A stretch of 64,000 nucleotides of DNA from Proteobacteria bacterium UBA6503 (GCA_002436405.1 DJLZ01000001.1:620713-684712); one strand, 5' to 3'. Positions 41,536-51,490 are shown, numbered from the stretch's first letter. Notes: generated by a model from the sequence alone, not told the origin. Program-made: numbers and translations.

Positions 41536-42047
41536 TGCCTAAGTCTACTCAAAAATGTTGTTCTAAAGGTCTTATGGGTTTTGCAGCTATTGGTGGCCTT
41601 GTTGCTGGTGCGGCAGTGGCCCATACCTTTTTTATGTGCCCAGAGTCGCAGTACCCTGCTTGTTACCACGATATGGTGAAAAGTAATTTTGCAATATTTG
41701 AGCGCCTTAATTTTGAAGCAACGCCTAAGTGGTCTGCTGAAACTTTTGATGTGACCTTATCATCAACTATACCGTGCCCTTTTAAGGCACAAGTTCGCAT
41801 GATGGTCCCTACAAAAGGTGATGATGGCATCATCCGCCCTGTAGAGGTATATAATCAAACAATTACCTTTGAGGCCGGTAAGGCAGTATTAGCCAACATT
41901 CCCCATGGTGATGTTGTGAGTGGGCAGGACTTTGTTCTTCTTGTTCAGGTTATAGAGAATGGTGCTACTGCTGAATTTGATATTGCCAAAATCTTAGGTG
42001 GTTTTCATACTAATTCAAACAGTGTTATTCCCTTGCAGAAGGGGTGA
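41535..42047 (+). CDS. Secreted hypothetical protein, related to the previous gene
   Basis: Protein of 170 residues. Start at 41535 overlaps the previous stop and follows GGGAGGG. N-terminal helix (LMGFAAIGGLVAGAAVAHTFF), then MCPESQYPACYHDM and, later, TIPCPFKAQVRMMVP, parallel to CPVAVRILLEG in its neighbour. Probably a periplasmic beta-sandwich. The two are read together and may act as a pair. Confidence 0.65.
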   Translation: MPKSTQKCCSKGLMGFAAIGGLVAGAAVAHTFFMCPESQYPACYHDMVKSNFAIFERLNFEATPKWSAETFDVTLSSTIPCPFKAQVRMMVPTKGDDGIIRPVEVYNQTITFEAGKAVLANIPHGDVVSGQDFVLLVQVIENGATAEFDIAKILGGFHTNSNSVIPLQKG

Positions 42048-42063
42048 TATGATTTTGTGAACG

Positions 42064-42097
42064 AAATAAAGGGCGGTCGGTTGGCCGCCCTTTATTT
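42064..42097. terminator. Bidirectional intrinsic terminator
   Basis: 13-bp perfect stem (42064-42076 with 42085-42097), 8-base loop, A-run and T-run on both sides. Between the secreted pair and the repeat-protein operon. Confidence 0.87.
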
Positions 42098-42101
42098 GCA
42101 T

Positions 42102-44462
42102 CTAGTAACAGTTAAACGAGCATGTTGGGTTACATGTACAAGAGTTAGAGCATGAAGAATATGCCCCCCAAGTACCAGAGCCTGAGCCGTTGTTACAGCA
42201 CCAAGTAGCTTGAGAGCAGGGCTCACATAGTCCGCATGTCATTTGGGCTGTTGGTTGCGTGTATCGCGTACGGCATGAGCCATGCGAAACTGTTGAACCA
42301 TCGGGGGCTGTACAGCTTGAACAGACCTCGGCTGGGCAGCTGGCCTTGCTGTAGGTTGAACTACCTGAAAGACTGCCATTATTACAGCTACGAGTTTGGT
42401 CAATTGCAGTACATGCTTGGCCACATGAGCGGCTTGAAGCGTAGAATGTGCGGCTAGAGCCGTGGTTGACAGTTACGCCATCAAGCGAACAGTTCGAGCA
42501 TGAGCCAACCGAGCAACTACCGTAGTTGTAGCTACCACTTAGACTACCATTGGTACAGGTACGTGTTTGAGAACTACAGCTGCCCCCGCAGCCCACGCTA
42601 CTTGAAGCGTACGCCGTACGGCTTTGACCGTTCGTGATGCTACCACCCCATGGCAAGTTACAACCACAAGCGCCAACCGAACAGCCTGAGTTTGCATACG
42701 AGCCACTTAGGCTACCGTTTGTACAGGTACGTGTTTGCGAGTTACAGCTGCTGCCACATGCAACACTGCTGTTTTGGTAAGCCGTTACACTTGCACCGTT
42801 ACCGATAGACCCACCCCATGGCAGGCTACAGCCAGCACAGGCTGATACTGAACAACTAGAGTAGTTGTATGACCCTGATAGGGTTGTGCCGCTACAGCTA
42901 CGTGTTTGTGAGCTACAGCTACCACCGCAGGCAACACTGCTTGCTGCATACGCTGTTGTGCTTGAACCACTGGCAATTGAGCCGCCCCATGGCAAGCAGC
43001 ATCGTGTGCTACAGCTGCTGTTGGTGTATGAACCACTAAGTGAGCTATCGTTACAGGTACGTGTTTGTGATGAACAAGCTGTGCCACATGAAGGGGCTGA
43101 GCTTGAGTAAGCCGTTACGCTACCACCATGACCAATCGAGCCACCCCACGGCAAGCTACAGTTACGACAAGCATTTACCACACAGCTTTGGTTGCCGTAT
43201 GAGCCTGAAAGTGTACCGTTATTACAAGTACGTGTTTGCGATGAACAGCTGGTTGTACACGCAACGCTGCTTGAAGCATAGGCTGTTACGCTGGCACCGT
43301 GTGCCAATGAACCACCCCATGGCAAACTACAGTTTGCTGGTGGGTTAACTGTACAGCTTTGGAAGTTGTATGAGCCTGATAGCGTGCCTGATGAACAGGT
43401 ACGGGTTTGGCCATTACAGCTTGTGCCGTAGGCCACTGTTGCTGTTTGATAGGCCGTAACAGAGCCACCTGGGTTAACCCAAGTTGCCCATGGTGTTTGG
43501 CAACTACCCGGAGGTACACATAGACCTGAGCCGTTAACACTCACACCTTGCCAAGCGCCGTTAACACAAACTTCAACCTCACCGTTACCGCTGTTGTAAC
43601 GCATACCGCCTTCGGTTGCACCAGCGCATGAGCCTGTACCAGGTTTAATGTTACCGCCAACATCAAGGTTGCCATCAATTGTTGCGGCACCAGTAACGCG
43701 TAATGCCATGCCAGACTCGGCGCCACCGCCGATACCAACTAGGCCTGTATTAAAGTAAATTTTACCACCTGATCCATATTGCCAGATGCCACCACCATCT
43801 TCACCGTCAGGGCCTGCTGCACCATCGGGGCCAGCAGGGCCGGCAGCACCAGTAACGTCAAGCTCTGGCACACATGACCAGTTGTTTGTGCTGTTGCTCC
43901 AGATTGTTTTTTCATCTGTTGCACACGCAGGCGGTGTTTTTGCAACGCGACCGTGAATACCCAATGTTGGGTCAGTCTCGGTCGTACAGCTCCATGAGCT
44001 ACCGCCCCAGTATAGCTTTTGACCTGAAGGGCACTTAGCATCAGAAGGGGTCGTGCTTGGTAAGTTGGCTTTAGCATGAGGCTCAATATCTTGCGCATCG
44101 GTTAAGGCATCGGCCGAGCGATCATCAAGGTTCTTACCTGTTGGCTGGTTTGCAGTAAGCTCAGTGTCAAGATCGTCAATACGGTCTTGCTGGACGGCTG
44201 TATCGTCTTCGATGCTGTCCATTTCGGCTTGGTTATCTGCAATGTCAGAGTTTTGCTGAGTGTTACGGTTACGCAAGCTTTGCGCTTGTTGGCTAAGCTG
44301 CTGCACCGTTAAAGATGAGTTACCCGCACCCGAGCGTACCATGGCGCTGTTTTGCGCAAGGACCTCGCCAATAATCATGCCGCCAATTAGCATAAAGCTA
44401 ATAGCCACAAGCCAGCGTGTACGGGTTTTAATTTGCTTCATTTTGCGTTCCATCTTTGTCAT
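42102..44462 (-). CDS. Large Cys-rich repeat protein 3 (collagen-like stalk, TSP1-like repeats)
   Basis: Exported protein of 786 residues; third gene of the operon. N-terminal helix (about 15-36), a coiled coil (QQAQSLRNRN to about 110), a collagen-like piece of Gly-x-y triplets (AAGPAGPDGAAGPDGEDGGG), a short beta head (VGIGGGAESGMALRVTGAA) and then eight Cys-rich repeats of about 55 residues. Six are of the CSLPWGGSIAHG...C..SC.SQTRTCNNGTLSGSY...C type, one of the CSLDGVTVNHGSSRTFY type, the last divergent. The repeats resemble thrombospondin type-1 repeats (W, several C, SQTRTC). Probably a surface adhesin; the C-terminus is Cys-dense (ends CNPTCSFNCY). Confidence 0.75.
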   Translation of the reverse strand: MTKMERKMKQIKTRTRWLVAISFMLIGGMIIGEVLAQNSAMVRSGAGNSSLTVQQLSQQAQSLRNRNTQQNSDIADNQAEMDSIEDDTAVQQDRIDDLDTELTANQPTGKNLDDRSADALTDAQDIEPHAKANLPSTTPSDAKCPSGQKLYWGGSSWSCTTETDPTLGIHGRVAKTPPACATDEKTIWSNSTNNWSCVPELDVTGAAGPAGPDGAAGPDGEDGGGIWQYGSGGKIYFNTGLVGIGGGAESGMALRVTGAATIDGNLDVGGNIKPGTGSCAGATEGGMRYNSGNGEVEVCVNGAWQGVSVNGSGLCVPPGSCQTPWATWVNPGGSVTAYQTATVAYGTSCNGQTRTCSSGTLSGSYNFQSCTVNPPANCSLPWGGSLAHGASVTAYASSSVACTTSCSSQTRTCNNGTLSGSYGNQSCVVNACRNCSLPWGGSIGHGGSVTAYSSSAPSCGTACSSQTRTCNDSSLSGSYTNSSCSTRCCLPWGGSIASGSSTTAYAASSVACGGSCSSQTRSCSGTTLSGSYNYSSCSVSACAGCSLPWGGSIGNGASVTAYQNSSVACGSSCNSQTRTCTNGSLSGSYANSGCSVGACGCNLPWGGSITNGQSRTAYASSSVGCGGSCSSQTRTCTNGSLSGSYNYGSCSVGSCSNCSLDGVTVNHGSSRTFYASSRSCGQACTAIDQTRSCNNGSLSGSSTYSKASCPAEVCSSCTAPDGSTVSHGSCRTRYTQPTAQMTCGLCEPCSQATWCCNNGSGSGTWGAYSSCSNSCTCNPTCSFNCY

Positions 44463-47400
44463 CTCTATCAGCCCTTATTTCTTCAAGCCAGGCAAAGTCG
44501 CAACCGGAATAGCCTCTGACGGCATACCAGGCTTCTCAGCGCTTGGGGCTTCGTTAAGTTCTGGGTAGAAGACAGCACCTAGGGCTTCGTGCAGCGGCAA
44601 GAAGGTCATGCGCAGCATGCGGCCTAGTAGGTTGTCATCTTCTGTTACGCCCATTTCGTAGGCCATGTGCTCAGCCCATGCAGTTGCAAGTGGGCGGACA
44701 ATGGCTGTTACAAGCGGCGACTTAGACATTAGCTGTGCGGTAGGTACACCCCACAAGCTGTATACCTTCATCGCAGCTGGGCTTGAAATTGTGCGGCCGT
44801 ATAGTTGGTCAGCCTTGTAAATTTCATCGCTCAACAGGCCTTGGGCATGTAGCTCAGTACAGATAACCTTACAGGTTGAGCATGAGTTCCAGCCAGGGGT
44901 GTACTGACCCAATGTAGGCCATGTTGCGTTGCTACATGTTTGTGAACCACCAGGCGTTGCGGTACAGATACCACAAACTGGGTTACGTGACGCACCATGC
45001 GGTACAGCTTCGGTACCTGTGCCGTTGAAGTATGAACACTTCTTAGCGTTGTTGGTACCGCCTGGGCATGTCCACTTAGAAGTATAAGTGGTTGATGAGG
45101 CGTCAAGCGTTGATGAGCCTGAGTAGAAAGCATAGCAGTAGCCGTTATCAGCTGCATGCAAGCAGACTGTTGCTTTCTCATTCTCACAGAATGTTTTACA
45201 TGTGGCCGCAGAAATACTTGGGCCAAAGTATGTACCACCGCCGTATGCGTATTCACCACTTACGTTAGAGAATGATGTAGCCGTAGTCGGTGTACATGTG
45301 CAGTTTTCTGCTGGGCAACTTGCCTTGCTGTATGACGATGTGCCAGATAGCGTACCGTTTGTACAGCTACGTGTTTGGTCAATTGCGGTACAAGCTTGGC
45401 CGCAAGCACGGCTTGTTTGGTAGAAGGCGCGGCTTGAACCATGGTTAACTGTCACACCATCAAGTGTACAGTTTGCACATGAGGCAACAGAACAGTTGGC
45501 GCGGTTGTATGAGGTTGAGCCACTCATCGCACCGTTTGAACATGTGCGTGTGCCACCACTACAGGTGCTGCCACAAGCAACACTTGTTGACGTGTAGAAT
45601 GTGCGGCTTGAGCCGTGGTTAACCGTTACACCATCAAGTGTACAGTTGTTACAGCTTGATACTGAACAGTTTTGGTAAGCGTATGAACCGCTAAGCGAGC
45701 CGTTTGAACAGGTACGAGTTTGTGAGCTACAGCTGCTACCACACCCAACACTGTTTGCCGCGTAAGCAGTTACAGTATTACCGTGGGCAATGCTGCCACC
45801 CCAAGGTAGGCTACATGGGTTAGGTGAAGCTACGTTACAGTTTGCATTAGTGTATGACCCACTAAGTGAACCATCGGTACAAGTACGTGTTTGCGATACA
45901 CAGCTGCTGCCGTAAGGTACATCTGAGTTTTGGTAAGCGGTTACGCTGCTGCCGTGTGCCAGTGAACCACCCCATGGCAGTGCACATGTTGAAGGCGCAG
46001 CTTCAGGTGTACAAGTTTCATACTGGTAGCCACCACTTAGGGCGCCGTTAAAACAGCTACGTGTTTGTGAGGTACAGCTTGCGCCATAAGCCACTGACGC
46101 TGCTTGGTAAGCAATAGTGCTGCCACCGTGTGGCACTAGGCCGCCCCAAGGGGTACCACAGTCTGCCGCAGGTAGGGTTGAACAGCTTTCTTTGGTGTAG
46201 CTGCCTGAGAGTGTGCCTGATGAACAGGTGCGTGTTTGTGAACTACAGCTGCTGCCGTAAGGGACTGATGATTGTTGGTAGGCCGTTACGCTTGAGCCGT
46301 TGGCAATAATACCACCCCAAGGCAAGGCACAGTCGCTTGAGCCACAGTCACCCATGCCACCAAGGTCAACCACACCCCAAGTGTTGTTGTTTTGGCAAAT
46401 CAAGAATTCGTCAGTACTCGTGTTGTAACGCAAGGCACCGTGGTAGGTTGAGTTACAGGTTGATGAGTTACCAAGCTTAATAGAGCCACCTACATCCGCA
46501 TTACCTGTAATACGTGTGTTACCCACAACATGTAACCAGTAAGTTGGTGTCGCGGTACCAATACCAACATAGTTGGCACTGTAGTAAATGTGCGAACCTG
46601 TTTGGGTCCAGATACTTGTACCAGGGTCACCCGCAGGGCCATCAGCACCAGCGGCACCTTGTGGGCCTACAAGGCCAGTGTTAATGGCACTATCAGTCAA
46701 GCAGCGCCACTGGCTACCGTTCCAAATAAGTTTGCCACCTGGGTTGCCCGCTGTACCATTACCAGCGGCACAAACAGGTGGTGTTAGACCAACAGCCGCA
46801 TGAGGGCCGGCGTTAGGATCAGATTCATCAGTACATAGCCATGCGCCACTGCCTGAGTTAGCGTCGGTATCAAACGATAATACCTCGCCGCCACCACAAG
46901 TTGATGGGGTTTGGCGTGCATGTGGCTTCACAGTGCTAAGAATAGTTTCGGTATCGTCTACATCTTGCTCGGCAGCATCAAGGGTTGTTTGAGTTGCACT
47001 CACATCACTATTAAGTTGTGCCTTAGGGCCTGCACGGTAGGCTGCAATCTCCGCATCAAGTTGATCCATTGGCGGTTCTTGTGCTTGCGATACTTGGCGA
47101 ACATTACTAATTTGCGCCTGCAGGCGGGCAAGGTTCAGTGATGAACCTTCCTTCATCACGCGTGATGTTACCGTGGCTGAGCTTTGTGCTTCAGCGACAG
47201 GGAGGCCGCCCATCAGAAAGCCGGCAACAAAGAAAACAGCCAACATCACCTTTAGCCAAGCCGCTGGCTTGGCAGGTGTTGGGCTAATATGTTTTTTCGT
47301 TTTCATCATTTATCGCTTTCCATCAATCTATTAACAGGGCATACCGCCACAGCATGGTTCGAAGTCACAAGTCTGATTGGTGTATCCAGTTGGACTGGCC

Positions 47401-48740
47401 GACCCATTAGTACAACAAACGCTTGTAGACAAACATTTTGGGTTACATGATCCAGAATACCCTAAGGCACGGTTCCATCTGGTGGCACAAGAACCGTTAC
47501 TGATGGTTGATCCACCCACGTTACAGTTACACGAACCCACGCTACAGCTTTGGTTTGTGTATGAGCCACTCAGCGAGCCGTTGTTACATGAACGAGACTG
47601 TGAGGTGCAGCTGCTACCACAGGCAACGCTTGCTGCAGCATAAGCGGTCACGCTTGAGCCGTGGGCCACAGTGCCACCCCATGGGCGGGTACAGCTGGCA
47701 CAACTTTGCCCAGGGCAGCTTGCCTTACTGTATGAGCCTGAGCCGTTAAGCGAGCCGTTGTTACAGGTACGCGATTGGCCAATGCTGGCACAGGTTGCCC
47801 CACATGAACGACTTGTAAGGTAGAACGTGCGGCTTGAACCGTGGTTAACGGTTGCGCCATCAAGTGAACAGTTAGAACACCCTGCAACCGAACAGTTTGC
47901 ACGGTTGTAAGACGTTGAGCCACTTAGCGAGCCGTTGTTACAGCTACGGGTACCACCGCTACAGCTGTTGCCACATGGCACACTGGTAGATGTGTAGAAG
48001 GTACGGCTTGAGCCGTGGTTAACGGTAGCGCCATCAAGTGAACAGTTTGAGCATGAGCCTACTGAACAACTTGCGTTTGTGTATGAGCCACTAAGTGAAC
48101 CGTTTGAACAGCTACGTGTTTGTGATGTACAGCTGCTCCCACAAGAAACTGAGCTTGTTTGGTATGCCGTTACACTTGCACCGTTTGAAATTGAACCACC
48201 CCAAGGTAGGTTACAGCCACAAGGTTGTGCCGCCGGGCAGCTTGCCTTGCTGTAGGCACCTGAACCTGAAAGTGAGCCGTTGGTGCATGAGCGTGATTGG
48301 CCAATGCTGCCACAGGTTGCACCACAAGCACGTGTGGTTTGGTAGAAGGTGCGGCTTGAGCCGTGGTTAACAGTTGCACCATCAAGTGAACAGTTTGAGC
48401 ACGCTGCAACAGAACATGAACCGTATGAGTAGCTGCCACTTAGTACGCCATTGTTACAGGTACGAGACTGTGTTGAACAGCTGCTACCACAAGGCACGCT
48501 GTTTGCGTTGTATGCTGTTACGCTAGCGCCGTGAGCAATTGTACCCCAAGGCGAAACACTACAGTTTGATGGTGGGTTTACTGAACAAGTGCGGTTGGTG
48601 TAAGAGCCACTAAGCACACCGTTGTTACATGTACGGGTTTGGCCATTACATGAGCTACCGTAAGGTACGGTTGCTGAGGCGTAAGCCGTTGTTGACTGTG
48701 TATGGAAAATAATGCCGCCCCAAGGTAGTGAACATGGTGC
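42180..48740 (-). repeat. Coding tandem repeats (about 170-bp units)
   Basis: About 22 related units of about 165-180 bases encode the Cys-rich modules in the three adjacent genes. Two subtypes alternate. The repeats are in frame and protein-coding, so they are not CRISPR or intergenic elements. Such a stretch could recombine and change repeat number. Confidence 0.8.
44475..47309 (-). CDS. Large Cys-rich repeat protein 2 with PAN-like domain and unique C-terminus
   Basis: Exported protein of 944 residues; middle gene. Plan as its neighbours: signal or anchor helix (about 17-41), coiled coil, collagen-like GPQGAAGADGPAGDPG, beta head (YVGIGTATPTYWLHVVGNTR), then six Cys-rich repeats (four PWGG type, two LDGVTVNHG type). 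After these come a domain with AATCKTFCENEKATVCLHA and GYCYAFYSG that resembles a PAN/apple module, one more degenerate repeat, and a Cys-poor helical end (CTELHAQGLLSDEIYKADQL, WAEHMAYEMGV) that ends Pro/Glu-rich. The last part is not recognised and is not in the other two. Confidence 0.72.
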   Translation of the reverse strand: MMKTKKHISPTPAKPAAWLKVMLAVFFVAGFLMGGLPVAEAQSSATVTSRVMKEGSSLNLARLQAQISNVRQVSQAQEPPMDQLDAEIAAYRAGPKAQLNSDVSATQTTLDAAEQDVDDTETILSTVKPHARQTPSTCGGGEVLSFDTDANSGSGAWLCTDESDPNAGPHAAVGLTPPVCAAGNGTAGNPGGKLIWNGSQWRCLTDSAINTGLVGPQGAAGADGPAGDPGTSIWTQTGSHIYYSANYVGIGTATPTYWLHVVGNTRITGNADVGGSIKLGNSSTCNSTYHGALRYNTSTDEFLICQNNNTWGVVDLGGMGDCGSSDCALPWGGIIANGSSVTAYQQSSVPYGSSCSSQTRTCSSGTLSGSYTKESCSTLPAADCGTPWGGLVPHGGSTIAYQAASVAYGASCTSQTRSCFNGALSGGYQYETCTPEAAPSTCALPWGGSLAHGSSVTAYQNSDVPYGSSCVSQTRTCTDGSLSGSYTNANCNVASPNPCSLPWGGSIAHGNTVTAYAANSVGCGSSCSSQTRTCSNGSLSGSYAYQNCSVSSCNNCTLDGVTVNHGSSRTFYTSTSVACGSTCSGGTRTCSNGAMSGSTSYNRANCSVASCANCTLDGVTVNHGSSRAFYQTSRACGQACTAIDQTRSCTNGTLSGTSSYSKASCPAENCTCTPTTATSFSNVSGEYAYGGGTYFGPSISAATCKTFCENEKATVCLHAADNGYCYAFYSGSSTLDASSTTYTSKWTCPGGTNNAKKCSYFNGTGTEAVPHGASRNPVCGICTATPGGSQTCSNATWPTLGQYTPGWNSCSTCKVICTELHAQGLLSDEIYKADQLYGRTISSPAAMKVYSLWGVPTAQLMSKSPLVTAIVRPLATAWAEHMAYEMGVTEDDNLLGRMLRMTFLPLHEALGAVFYPELNEAPSAEKPGMPSEAIPVATLPGLKK

Positions 48741-49622
48741 AGCCGAACCCAAAAGAACGTTTGTCCAATCGCCGTTTTGGCAAATTGACATGGCGTCTGT
48801 TGAGGTGTTGAAGCGAATTGCACCTTCACGAGAAGCATCACAAAGGCTTGCGTTACCTGGAATTACCAATCCACCCACAAACAGTTGCGAGGTTACGCGC
48901 ATATCGCCACCCACATGAAGCGGCGTTGCGGGAGAACTTGTCCCCGCACCTACACGACCTGAGTTGTAATAAATATTTGCACCTGACGACGTCCATAACG
49001 ATGGGCCGTCTGCACCAGCAGGGCCATCTGCACCAGCTGGACCCTCAGGGCCTTGCGGGCCTTCACCCGGAACATCAGTTGCACAGGCCCAGTTTGAGCC
49101 GTTCCAAATTAGTTTTTGCGATGTAGCGTTACAGGTTGGTGGAACACGAGTTGACTTAGCGTGAATACCGATGCTTGGGTCAGTTTCTGTGTTACAGCTC
49201 CACGCAGCGCCGCTCCAGTAAAGTTTTTGTGAGCCAGTACAGCTTGTGCTAATAGGCTCGCGGGCGTGTTGACCAATTGTTGCTAGGTCAGTTTCTACTG
49301 CCTGAACGTCTGTATCAAGAACAGCAATATCTGCTTCAATTTGATCAATTTGTGCTGTGGTGGTGTTTAGGTCTGAACGTTCTGCCGCAAGCTGGGCTTC
49401 TTGGCTGTTGATGTTGGCTTCTTGCTGGTCTTCAAGGTTATTCAGGGTTTGAATTTCTGAAAGTGTACGTTGGGCGGCTGCTTGGCCTTTACCGATACCT
49501 GAGGTAATAAGTCGGTTAGAGGCAGCTTCTTGAGCCATGGCATTAGGGGCAACTGACATTAAAATGCAGAAGCAGGCCGCAATCTGCAGCCACCATGATG
49601 CTTTAGTTTTATTTTGTCTCAT
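47331..49622 (-). CDS. Large Cys-rich repeat protein 1 (collagen-like stalk, TSP1-like repeats)
   Basis: Exported protein of 763 residues; first gene of the operon, 21 bases before the next. Signal peptide ending NAMA-QE, coiled coil (about 45-115), collagen-like GPQGPEGPAGADGPAGADGP, beta head (VGAGTSSPATPLHVGGDMR) and eight Cys-rich repeats: four PWGG type, three LDGATVNHGSSRTFY type and a divergent last one ending CCGGMPC. Repeats are up to about 80 percent alike, so the DNA has many near-repeats of about 170 bases. No sortase or autotransporter motif seen. Confidence 0.75.
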   Translation of the reverse strand: MRQNKTKASWWLQIAACFCILMSVAPNAMAQEAASNRLITSGIGKGQAAAQRTLSEIQTLNNLEDQQEANINSQEAQLAAERSDLNTTTAQIDQIEADIAVLDTDVQAVETDLATIGQHAREPISTSCTGSQKLYWSGAAWSCNTETDPSIGIHAKSTRVPPTCNATSQKLIWNGSNWACATDVPGEGPQGPEGPAGADGPAGADGPSLWTSSGANIYYNSGRVGAGTSSPATPLHVGGDMRVTSQLFVGGLVIPGNASLCDASREGAIRFNTSTDAMSICQNGDWTNVLLGSAAPCSLPWGGIIFHTQSTTAYASATVPYGSSCNGQTRTCNNGVLSGSYTNRTCSVNPPSNCSVSPWGTIAHGASVTAYNANSVPCGSSCSTQSRTCNNGVLSGSYSYGSCSVAACSNCSLDGATVNHGSSRTFYQTTRACGATCGSIGQSRSCTNGSLSGSGAYSKASCPAAQPCGCNLPWGGSISNGASVTAYQTSSVSCGSSCTSQTRSCSNGSLSGSYTNASCSVGSCSNCSLDGATVNHGSSRTFYTSTSVPCGNSCSGGTRSCNNGSLSGSTSYNRANCSVAGCSNCSLDGATVNHGSSRTFYLTSRSCGATCASIGQSRTCNNGSLNGSGSYSKASCPGQSCASCTRPWGGTVAHGSSVTAYAAASVACGSSCTSQSRSCNNGSLSGSYTNQSCSVGSCNCNVGGSTISNGSCATRWNRALGYSGSCNPKCLSTSVCCTNGSASPTGYTNQTCDFEPCCGGMPC

Positions 49623-49901
49623 CCCCTAGGGTTCCTCCAACATACTTTGGTTGGCGGGAAAACTAATGTCAATTTGGGTTTACTTAAGGCAATGCGCCAT
49701 AAGTAGACTCAGATTAACTATGGTTTTGACCCCCCATAGAAAGTTTCGTCAAACCTTCCGTTAGTATTATATGGTGTCTGATATTAACTTTTACATAAAA
49801 TTTCTGACACAAAAGCTATAAAAAGCCTATTCAGGCATATTAATACGTCTCAATATGGTGCACAAAAATAAAATCCTGCGATTCCAATATTTTGCCATCC
49901 T

Positions 49902-50306
49902 TTACAATAGAGGCGTTGCCTTAAAGTCACTTGGTTCAAGGAAGCTAATCAACCGACCTGATGAATTTACAACCAGCACATAAGGGCTTTGGCTATCTAA
50001 AAGGCGGGTGGCAACTTCGCCAGCTGAGCACTTGGGTGTGCAGATACTTGTGACTTTTTCTAGGTGATTTTCAATAGGGTGCTGATGCTTGTCTGCTTCA
50101 AGGCCACTTAGGGTTTGAGTGGCAATAACCCCCAAATAACTCCCCGACATATTTTTGACGAGGGCATTGGCAAGGTTTGATTTTTTCAGAAGCTCAAGGG
50201 CGTCAAAACAGTTGGCCGTGTGGGGGAGGGAAAGTTTAGCTTCGGCTGGTAAAATATCTTCAATCAAGAGGTCATTCGACCACTGGGTTTTATTTTGAAA
50301 TTTCAT
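49902..50306 (-). CDS. CBS-domain-like small protein
   Basis: Protein of 134 residues with two repeats of a CBS-like pattern: ALELLKKSNLANALVKNMSG then LGVIATQTL, and VATRLLDSQSPYVLVVNSSG then LISFLEPSDF. CBS pairs bind adenine nucleotides and sense energy state. It stands alone, and the partner is not evident. Start supported by an in-frame ATG at 50306 (MKFQNKTQ); the ribosome site is AAGGAAT. Confidence 0.65.
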   Translation of the reverse strand: MKFQNKTQWSNDLLIEDILPAEAKLSLPHTANCFDALELLKKSNLANALVKNMSGSYLGVIATQTLSGLEADKHQHPIENHLEKVTSICTPKCSAGEVATRLLDSQSPYVLVVNSSGRLISFLEPSDFKATPLL

Positions 50307-50489
50307 ATGTTTAGGTATTCCTTAAATGTGAGCGTGGAACCAAATTACTTTACATAAAATATTTTGCAACAAATTAATGTATCACCGCTTAATACATCAC
50401 CGCAGCGTGACTTGGTTTATTTAAAACACTCGCAATTGAAAAGGGCGGATGATATCTTTCAACGAAAGATTAAAAAGAAGGGCTATCCA

Positions 50490-51419
50490 ATGATTACTCT
50501 GAATATGTACGTCGCAACAGTAAGCGGATTGATGATGCTGACATTCTGTAGCGATATGCTAGTCACAGGTGCAACACATATTGGCCGTTTGTTGCGTTTG
50601 TCAGCTGTATTTGTAGGGGTTGTGATTGTGGGTTTTGGTACGTCGCTGCCAGAGATTTTAACAACGCTTATCTCAGGCATGCGGGGTGAGGGGGCTCTGG
50701 GTGTTGGTAATATTGTAGGCTCTAATATTGCAAACATTGGTCTTATTCTGGGTACGGCCCTTATTTTGTTTGGTACCACCCGTATGAAAACGGCATACGC
50801 CCGTAATGACTATATTATGATGCTTATGGCCTCGAGCCTCTTGTGCATCATTGCTGTTATTTGGGGCTATGTTTCGGTTGTGCAGTCACTTATTTTACTA
50901 GCAGGGATGTCAGGCGTATTGCTTTACCTATTAAGTAAGGCACGCAGTGTTGATATTGATGATGGTGAAAAACCAACTTGGGGCGAAGCACTTTCAAAAA
51001 CGTTTATTGGCCTTTTGGGGCTTTGGCTAGGGGCTGAACTTTTGGTAACAGGTGCCATCGGTATTGCCACTGACTGGGGCGTACCTTCTGAGATTGTAGG
51101 TCTAAGTATGGTGGCTTTGGGCACATCTCTGCCTGAGTTGGCTGCAACAATTGCAGCGGCTCGCCAGAAGAACTGCGGCATTATTTTGGGTAACGTGATG
51201 GGCAGTAACATGCTAAACATCTTTGCTGCTCTTGGTCTTGGCGGTCTGTTTGTGCCACTTACACTAGAAGGCATGGGCCGCGATTTGATAATCATGATGG
51301 CGTTCTCTGTGGCGTTGTTGCCACTGTTTATTTGGCATAATATGGTAAATCGTACCGTTGGGGTTCTGTTTGTGTTGTCATACGCTTTTTATATTGCTTA
51401 CATATATTTAGCGGTCTAA
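50490..51419 (+). CDS. CaCA-family cation/proton or sodium exchanger (YrbG-like)
   Basis: Membrane protein of 309 residues with about ten helices. Start MITLNMYVATV at 50490 follows AGAAGGG; the longer frame is unlikely. Both alpha repeats are complete: GFGTSLPEILTTL with GNIVGSNIANIGLILG, and ALGTSLPELAATI with GNVMGSNMLNIFAALG, which carry the ion-binding residues. It likely exchanges Ca2+ or another cation for Na+ or H+. Length fits YrbG (about 325). Confidence 0.9.
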   Translation: MITLNMYVATVSGLMMLTFCSDMLVTGATHIGRLLRLSAVFVGVVIVGFGTSLPEILTTLISGMRGEGALGVGNIVGSNIANIGLILGTALILFGTTRMKTAYARNDYIMMLMASSLLCIIAVIWGYVSVVQSLILLAGMSGVLLYLLSKARSVDIDDGEKPTWGEALSKTFIGLLGLWLGAELLVTGAIGIATDWGVPSEIVGLSMVALGTSLPELAATIAAARQKNCGIILGNVMGSNMLNIFAALGLGGLFVPLTLEGMGRDLIIMMAFSVALLPLFIWHNMVNRTVGVLFVLSYAFYIAYIYLAV

Positions 51420-51490
51420 ACGCAGTTTTATTAAACCTCTTTAATAAGGTGTGCGTCTGGCCTTATGGTAATAATTAAAGGCGCATCTCT

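Noticed and set aside
42180..48740. Regular repeats that could look like a CRISPR or satellite array
   Set aside because: The repeats are in frame in three long reading frames, about 170 bases long, and vary as protein modules do. No short direct repeat with unique spacers and no cas gene.
42236..49126. Plus-strand and alternative-frame open reading frames across the repeat genes
   Set aside because: They mirror the real frames, lack ribosome sites and have unlikely amino-acid composition.
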